Shown piece by piece: positions 36,801-40,720 of a stretch of DNA of 40,720 bases (position 1 is the first letter of the stretch; the number at the start of each line of letters is the position of its first letter). The stretch is from the NCBI GenBank assembly GCA_028277725.1, contig JANQFX010000048.1:1-40720 (forward strand), given 5' to 3'. Position numbers and translations under genes: made by a program. Source of the DNA: Thiohalocapsa sp. Lineage in GTDB: Bacteria; Pseudomonadota; Gammaproteobacteria; Chromatiales; Chromatiaceae. The notes under the pieces are model-generated. The model was not told the origin of the DNA, ran no database searches, and saw nothing but the letters and a program-made list of their open reading frames with translations.

Positions 36801-37342
36801 CGCCCCTCATGACCCGTGACCAGTCGCTGCCACAGGACCGCCTGCCAGAGCTCATGAGGACTGCGACCGCCGTCCGCCGACCCCTCGCCCGCCGTCCAGG
36901 CGCGGATCAATTCCGGGCGGTAGAGCTGGCAGCGGTCGAAGACGTCGGCGATGCGGACGCCGAGCTCCCAGCGCCTGCGGCCGTCCGCGTCGTCGCGGAG
37001 GTAACGCCGCAGCGGCTGGAAGCCCGGCTCGTCGAGGAGCGACGGCAGCAGCGCGAAGACCTGCCAGCTCATGTGATCCAACGACAGCGGATCGGCGTCC
37101 GGCGCATCGTCCAGCAACGCCCGCGCCAGTCGCCAGACGAAGCCCGCCGGCAGCGGGTAGTCGATGTTGGCGGCCATGCCGCAAACGGCCGCGATCCGCA
37201 GATTGATCCAGCGCGCCATGGCCGGGCTCGCGGCCACCACGGTCGCCGGGGTGAAGACGGAGGCCGGCGGCTCCGTGACCAGACGCCTTGCCAACTCGGC
37301 AAGCAGCTGTTCGACGCGGTTCGAGCGGATGACGGTGAGCAT
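33893..37342 (-). CDS. recC: RecC, exodeoxyribonuclease V gamma subunit
   Basis: Chi-recognition and scaffold subunit of RecBCD. The 1149-aa protein starts MLTVIRSNRVEQLLAELARR, with WINLRIAAVCGMAANIDYPL and the RecC pattern VFHGLARHLPVEIYLHTPTKEFWSDL, and later VICVLGLDDDAFPRRDRPVEFD. Its inactivated helicase-like folds lack usable Walker motifs, as normal for RecC. First gene of the minus-strand recCBD operon; unlike E. coli there is no ptrA between recC and recB. An Ala/Ser-rich insertion SESASAAVSASAVAN sits at about residue 205. Confidence 0.95.
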
Positions 37343-37687
37343 ACGGCGGGTGCGGCGGCTGATCCTTGGGCGTTGCGCAGTCTAGCGCGGGCGCTGGCTC
37401 AGGGGCTGAGCCCGTCGCGGAACCTCACACCAGGCCGCGATCGCCTGGCCCGATCCCCGCCTGGCGTTCTCGGGCTCAGCTTGCCCGCGATGGCTCATCC
37501 CCGACCGAGGGGCGCGTCTCACGCCCGCAAGCCGCCGTTGGACACCATAAAGGGTCAGGAAGCTGCCTCCCGGCGCTGGATCGCCGGCGAGCGCCTTGAC
37601 GGCCTTCTGCGGCTGGTGTTTTAGAGGACGCGGGTGCGTGCTAGCCTCCCGGACTCTTACCGCGTAAGAGGCTCGGTCTGGATCACC
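37343..37687. promoter_or_regulatory. Divergent region recC / vapB
   Basis: 345 bp that must hold the recC and vapB promoters. GGCTCAG (37396-37402) and CTGAGCC (37406-37412) form a small hairpin near recC. The palindrome at 37654-37670 is the main feature on the vapB side. No gene is supported, and no clear -35/-10 boxes could be assigned. Confidence 0.45.
37654..37670 (+). promoter_or_regulatory. Candidate operator of vapBC
   Basis: CTCTTAC-CGC-GTAAGAG is a perfect 7-bp inverted repeat with a 3-base centre, ending 17 bp before the vapB ATG. AbrB-type antitoxins usually bind such palindromes over their own promoter and repress transcription with the toxin as co-repressor. The role is inferred from position and symmetry. 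Confidence 0.6.
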
Positions 37688-37948
37688 ATGTCGACAGTAA
37701 CGGTTTCCGATAAGAGTCAAGTCGTCATCCCTGTCGCCATCCGCCGCCGGCTGGGTCTTGTTGCCGGCAGCAAGTTGGACTTCGAGCTGGAGGGCGACAG
37801 TATCCGGGTGCGCCCGCTGAAGTCGATCCCGGCCTCGCGCGCCGAGGACGGCTACGGCATGCTGCGCTGCGAGCTTTCGGGCGAGCGCCGCCTGGCGGAG
37901 TTCGACGTGGCCGAGGCGATGCGGGCCGAGGCCGATGATCGCGATTGA
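37688..37948 (+). CDS. vapB: AbrB/SpoVT-fold antitoxin (VapB type)
   Basis: The 86-aa protein starts MSTVTVSDKSQVVIPVAIRR, the swapped-hairpin AbrB DNA-binding fold, continuing LGLVAGSKLDFELEGDSIRV. The C-terminal half (ASRAEDGYGMLRCELSGERR) is the usual toxin-binding tail with the conserved GxG-x-L region. It overlaps the downstream PIN-domain gene by 14 bp, the standard antitoxin-first order. An in-frame upstream ATG at 37634 lies before the palindromic operator and is rejected. Confidence 0.9.
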   Translation: MSTVTVSDKSQVVIPVAIRRRLGLVAGSKLDFELEGDSIRVRPLKSIPASRAEDGYGMLRCELSGERRLAEFDVAEAMRAEADDRD

Positions 37949-38387
37949 TACCAACGTCCTCGCATGCTTCTACGTCGATGACCCGAACGACCCCGAGGCC
38001 GTCAAGGAGCGTCCCGTCGCACGAGCGGTCATGACGGACAGCCCTAGTCTGTTCGTACCCCTGACGGTGGTGCTGGAGTTGGAATGGCTACTGCGGGCCT
38101 TCTACCGTTTTCAGCCCGCACAGATCGTCGGCGTGTTGGAGCACCTGCTCGGGCTCGGCCACGTCAACACCGAGGAATCCGAGCGCATCGCAGCCGCCCT
38201 GCCGCTCGCCACCGAGGGCATGGACTTCGCCGACGCCTTGCACTTGGCCGGCAGCCAACACTGCGAGGCGCTATACACCTTCGATGATCGGCGCTTCGCC
38301 CGCCGCGCTGCGCGGCTCGACTGTAGCCCACCGGTTCGGTTGCCGCCCGATGGGGTAGAAGCGGCCCCCGACGATCGCCAGCCATGA
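37935..38387 (+). CDS. vapC: PIN-domain ribonuclease toxin (VapC type)
   Basis: The 150-aa endoribonuclease is predicted to cleave RNA unless bound by its antitoxin. The four acidic PIN residues are visible: D5 in MIAIDTNVLACFY, E48 in VVLELEWLLRAFY, D97/D100 in GMDFADALHLA and D117/D118 in TFDDRRFARRA. All look intact, so the toxin is probably active. The C-terminal 20 residues are proline-rich and unconserved. Confidence 0.92.
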   Translation: MIAIDTNVLACFYVDDPNDPEAVKERPVARAVMTDSPSLFVPLTVVLELEWLLRAFYRFQPAQIVGVLEHLLGLGHVNTEESERIAAALPLATEGMDFADALHLAGSQHCEALYTFDDRRFARRAARLDCSPPVRLPPDGVEAAPDDRQP

Positions 38388-38822
38388 TCGACGGGCAGAC
38401 AGGAGACGCACAGCGGTCGCTGACAGGCACCAGGGCGACACCGAATCGGACACGTCACATGGTTGCCGTGCGCGCCAATCATGATCCTAGATGGAGTAGT
38501 TGAATGGTCGTCAGGGTGCGTCCCGCGGGGTGCTGAGCAAGGCACAACGAGGCGGAATAGTCATTTCATTCCAACGCGTTGTAACGCAGCTCAGCGGCGC
38601 GCGGGGCGTGCCCTGGCGGCCGTAGCGGCCTTCACCCGGCGGGTGACTTGCGAAGGACGCATGAATTCCAGGCGGCACAGGCATTTGCGCACGGTACTGA
38701 GCGGTCAACTGCTTCATCTAGGATGATAGTCGCCCGGTCGAGATGCCCGAGGGCGCCGATGCGCTTCGAACGCTGCTCGAGCAGGACCGCTGATCTCGAT
38801 CGCAGGAGCGGTGAGGGCTGCG
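38388..38822. other. Non-coding region containing a MITE-like element
   Basis: No gene is supported here. The main structure is the 241-bp inverted-repeat element at 38484-38724. The flanks have no recognisable features. Short minus-strand frames inside the element (for example PPGIHASFASHPPGEGRYG) look like repeat-derived reading frames. Confidence 0.5.
38484..38724. mobile_element. MITE-like inverted-repeat element, about 241 bp
   Basis: The ends are ATCCTAGATGGAGTAGTTGA (38484-38503) and, inverted, TCAACTGCTTCATCTAGGAT (38705-38724), which match at 18 of 20 positions. The interior is GC-rich, has no transposase, and includes small palindromes such as GGCCGTAGCGGCC. No target-site duplication is obvious. 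It fits a non-autonomous transposon mobilised in trans; the parent element is unknown. Confidence 0.6.
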
Positions 38823-39105
38823 TTACGGCGCTGGGGGCCGTGACAACGAGCAAACGCAAAACCCGGCGGGTTGCTGGAAAAACGCCTCCAGGACCAGAGA
38901 CACGACACCGGCCAGCATCAACCCAAGCATCCATCAGTTCAGGCGCAGCTCGCCGTCCACCCGCTCGAAACGGGCGTCTTGCTGTGCTTCGAGGCGTTCG
39001 AGATCGCGCTTGGTCGCGACCTCTGCCTCGCCTTGTGCCTCGCGGAACGCGTCGGCCACCGCTTCCGCCTGGCGACAAATCCGCCGGCGCCCTTCCGTTA
39101 GCGCG
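38823..39105 (-). pseudogene. Broken DUF1640/CCDC90-like coiled-coil gene
   Basis: Reading leftward, QAEAVADAFREAQGEAEVAT, then KRDLERLEAQQDARFERVDG, then an in-frame TGA (38934-38936), then WMLGLMLAGVVSLVLEAFFQ. Together these match the DUF1640 layout of a helix, coiled coil and C-terminal membrane helix. Just upstream, the expected KGAGFVAR-type stretch is found in a different frame (near 39055-39085), so a frameshift also breaks it. The right boundary is approximate. Such small coiled-coil membrane genes are common and often multicopy in sulfur-bacterial genomes. Confidence 0.7.
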
Positions 39106-39586
39106 AACAGGGTGACGTTTCCCAGGGGGCCGCTCACCCTGATGTGCCGCTTACGACGCAGGGGTGGGGAGCATCTGCCGGAACGACGATCAACGCCTGT
39201 GGGTCGGCCCGCCGGGATCTGGATGCTCGACCGCAGAACCCGACCCTGAGCCCTCATCGCTCTGTGGGTGCTCAATAGCGATTCCGGACGTCGACAACCT
39301 CGATTAGCGGCAAGGGAGCGGAGGCGAAAGCGGTCCTCCGCTCTCATCCTTCGCGCGATAATCTAGACTTGCGTTCGGTTTCAACACCTGACCCTATCCC
39401 CCCGATTCCAACCCCGACCGTGCACGCCTCGAACTTCCTGCCTCGGCTCCGAGCGCCGCCGCCGCATAGGCCACCTGAGCCAAAGTCAACGGACGGCTCT
39501 GCAACCCGTTGACCGATCGAGCGCCAACGAGCAATACACACGCAACTGCGCCGGCTACTTATGCGGCCAAAAGCCACAGCCAGCGC

Positions 39587-39614
39587 GCTTAGACGGTCAA
39601 ACGACCGCCTAAGC
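39587..39614. repeat. Hairpin GCTTAGACGGTC / GACCGCCTAAGC
   Basis: 12-base arms (39587-39598 and 39603-39614) with 11 matches and loop AAAC. It is not followed by a T run. A regulatory or element-end role is possible. Confidence 0.6.
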
Positions 39615-39864
39615 CCCTAAACGTGACGCTCATGGACACGCGCAAGTCACTAGACAGCGGGCACAATTTGTGATTTCCTCAGCCCCCGAAGGGCGGCTTA
39701 GCAGGAACATTGGGCCGTCCAATAACCGTTGAACTGACGCGCTTCGCGGGGGCTTCCATACCGGCCCCTGACGCCTGACTTATTCCCAATGAGCGGCGCT
39801 TTTGATTGACGCAGCAATCATCTAGCGGCGGGGAACTCCGGGGTCTTGATCGTCGTACCGGCCA

Positions 39865-39937
39865 GTAGGGTGGACAAGCGAAGCGCCGTCCACCGTGCGC
39901 GGGCCTTGGTGGACGGCGCTTCGCTTGTCCACCCTAC
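39865..39937. repeat. Perfect 30-bp inverted repeat (GTAGGGTGGACAAGCGAAGC type)
   Basis: Arms at 39865-39894 and 39908-39937 are perfect reverse complements, with a 13-base spacer. Sequences of the form GTAGGGTGG...GCGAAGCG...CCACC are frequent intergenic palindromes in beta- and gammaproteobacteria; this is one, doubled head to head. The perfection of 30 bp suggests recent origin or conversion. Confidence 0.85.
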
Positions 39938-40054
39938 GAATCCCACCGAGGTTGGTGGCCGGAACGATGGTCAAGGCCAACTCCGGTGACTTTCGGCGCA
40001 TCACTCACACTCAAAGGCGGCCCGATCCGGGTCGTTCTGAAGAGGCATCGAGCG

Positions 40055-40720
40055 ATGACACCGCTACGCGCAAAGATGATCGAGGCCATGCAGATGCATG
40101 GCTATTCGCCGCGCACGCACGAGCGCTATCTTGCCGCGGTCAGAGGCTTGGCGAAGTACACCTGCCGCGCACCGGATACGCTGGCGGCGGCGGACTTACA
40201 GCGCTACTTCGTGCACCTGGTGGTGGAGCGCAAGCTGGCGCCGGCGAGCGTGCGTCTGGCGTCCAACGGCATCCGCTTCTTGTATCTGAAGGTGTTGGCC
40301 TGGCCGGCACTGGATCTGGAGCTGACGCTGCCGAAGAAGCCACAGACGATCCCGGAGTTGTTGACACGCCAGGAGGTGGCGCGGATCGTCGCGGCCTGCC
40401 GAGATCTGCGCTACTGGACGATGCTGGTGCTGTGCTACGGCTGCGGGCTGCGCTTATCGGAGCTGGTGGCGGTGAAGGTCGCCGATATCGACGGCGAGCG
40501 CTCGCTGCTTCGCATCGAGCAGGGCAAGGGGTCGAAGGACCGCCTGGTGCCGCTCTCACCGACGTTGCTCGGGGAATTGCGCGGATATTGGCGCAGGTAC
40601 CGCCCGCGCGGGTACCTGTTCCCCGGTCAGCAGGCGGGGCAGCCGCTGAGCCCGACGGCCATTCAGCGCGTGTTCAAGCGCGCGAAGGCGGTGGCGAGCT
40701 GGATCTCATCGCCCGCTTGG
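40055..40720 (+). CDS. Tyrosine recombinase of IS91-associated type, truncated by the window edge
   Basis: At least 222 aa, open to the end of the window. It starts MTPLRAKMIEAMQMHGYSPR, followed by THERYLAAVRGLAKYTC, the core-binding domain, and the catalytic domain with R in YGCGLRLSELVAVKVAD and K in QGKGSKDRLVPLSP. The H-x-x-R box and tyrosine would lie beyond the edge. This subfamily is often encoded directly upstream of IS91-like transposases. The final residues (KRAKAVASWISSPAW) do not look like the usual continuation towards the HxxR box, so the gene may be interrupted here. Confidence 0.88.
   Translation, partial: MTPLRAKMIEAMQMHGYSPRTHERYLAAVRGLAKYTCRAPDTLAAADLQRYFVHLVVERKLAPASVRLASNGIRFLYLKVLAWPALDLELTLPKKPQTIPELLTRQEVARIVAACRDLRYWTMLVLCYGCGLRLSELVAVKVADIDGERSLLRIEQGKGSKDRLVPLSPTLLGELRGYWRRYRPRGYLFPGQQAGQPLSPTAIQRVFKRAKAVASWISSPAW

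Larger units (their letters stand above)
39106..40054. other. Hairpin-rich non-coding region before the recombinase
   Basis: About 950 bp with no supportable gene. It holds GAGCGGAGG / CCTCCGCTC (39316-39324 and 39335-39343), a 12-bp-arm hairpin at 39587-39614 and the large 30-bp inverted repeat at 39865-39937. An imperfect outer repeat, GTACCGGCCA and TGGCCGGAAC, flanks the latter. It may be the left end of the element whose recombinase follows. I looked for integron attC features and found no convincing site. Confidence 0.5.

Noticed and set aside
38648..39115. 155-codon plus-strand ORF after vapBC
   Set aside because: Arg/Pro/Ala-rich with no domain; it lies over the MITE end and the antisense of the DUF1640 remnant.
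39550..39830. Integron attC-like site upstream of the recombinase
   Set aside because: There are hairpins and a GTTGAAC-like heptamer, but no paired simple sites with the correct spacing; the recombinase also lacks integron-integrase features visible in this window.

Overview
The window looks like the chromosome of a GC-rich sulfur-oxidising gammaproteobacterium, probably a purple-sulfur or Chromatiales-type organism. This is inferred from soxA/soxX, a System I cytochrome c maturation operon (ccmA to ccmI), a RecBCD operon in the order recC-recB-recD, and Chromatiales-like intergenic palindromes. No rRNA or other species-level marker is present, so the assignment is tentative. Ser/Asp/Ala/Pro-rich insertions in RarA, RecB, RecC and RecD are compatible with a halophilic relative, but do not prove it.

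Region 1 (1-12.2 kb): a 116-bp multi-hairpin repeat, then soxA and soxX (the c-type cytochrome pair that starts thiosulfate oxidation), a convergent DUF2726 gene, and ccmABCDEFGHI followed by an unidentified polytopic membrane protein. A second, inverted copy of the multi-hairpin repeat sits between ccmB and ccmC. The ccm products attach heme to apocytochromes in the periplasm. SoxA and SoxX are natural clients, so this block pairs substrates with their assembly machine.

Region 2 (12.4-17.1 kb): an OprB-type porin, alanine dehydrogenase and the replication-repair ATPase RarA, all on the minus strand, then a plus-strand tRNA-Arg(ACG) with a clear sigma70-type promoter.

Region 3 (17.1-24.76 kb): a 7.66-kb element integrated in the 3' half of tRNA-Arg. 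It is bounded by a 46-bp direct repeat that starts in the anticodon loop. Its genes all read leftward: tyrosine integrase, a 191-aa unknown, an AlpA-like regulator, a 142-aa unknown, a RepA-like AAA ATPase, a TubC-N-like protein, a 166-aa unknown, a DUF5681 protein, two very small overlapping genes and a 121-aa unknown. No capsid, terminase-large, relaxase or conjugation gene is visible, so it resembles a small integrative or satellite-type island. It carries its own terminator behind the tRNA, and the probable original tRNA terminator now lies beyond attR. This is the best candidate here for an undescribed system.

Region 4 (24.8-37.3 kb): a PAS/GAF/GGDEF/EAL cyclic-di-GMP protein with intact GGDEF, I-site and EAL motifs, then recD, recB and recC on the minus strand, joined by 4-bp stop/start overlaps.

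Region 5 (37.3-40.72 kb): a VapBC-type toxin-antitoxin pair behind a perfect palindrome, followed by about 1.7 kb of decayed or mobile DNA. That stretch holds a MITE-like inverted-repeat element, a broken DUF1640 coiled-coil gene, several hairpins and a 30-bp perfect inverted repeat. The window ends inside a tyrosine recombinase of the kind that accompanies IS91-like transposases.
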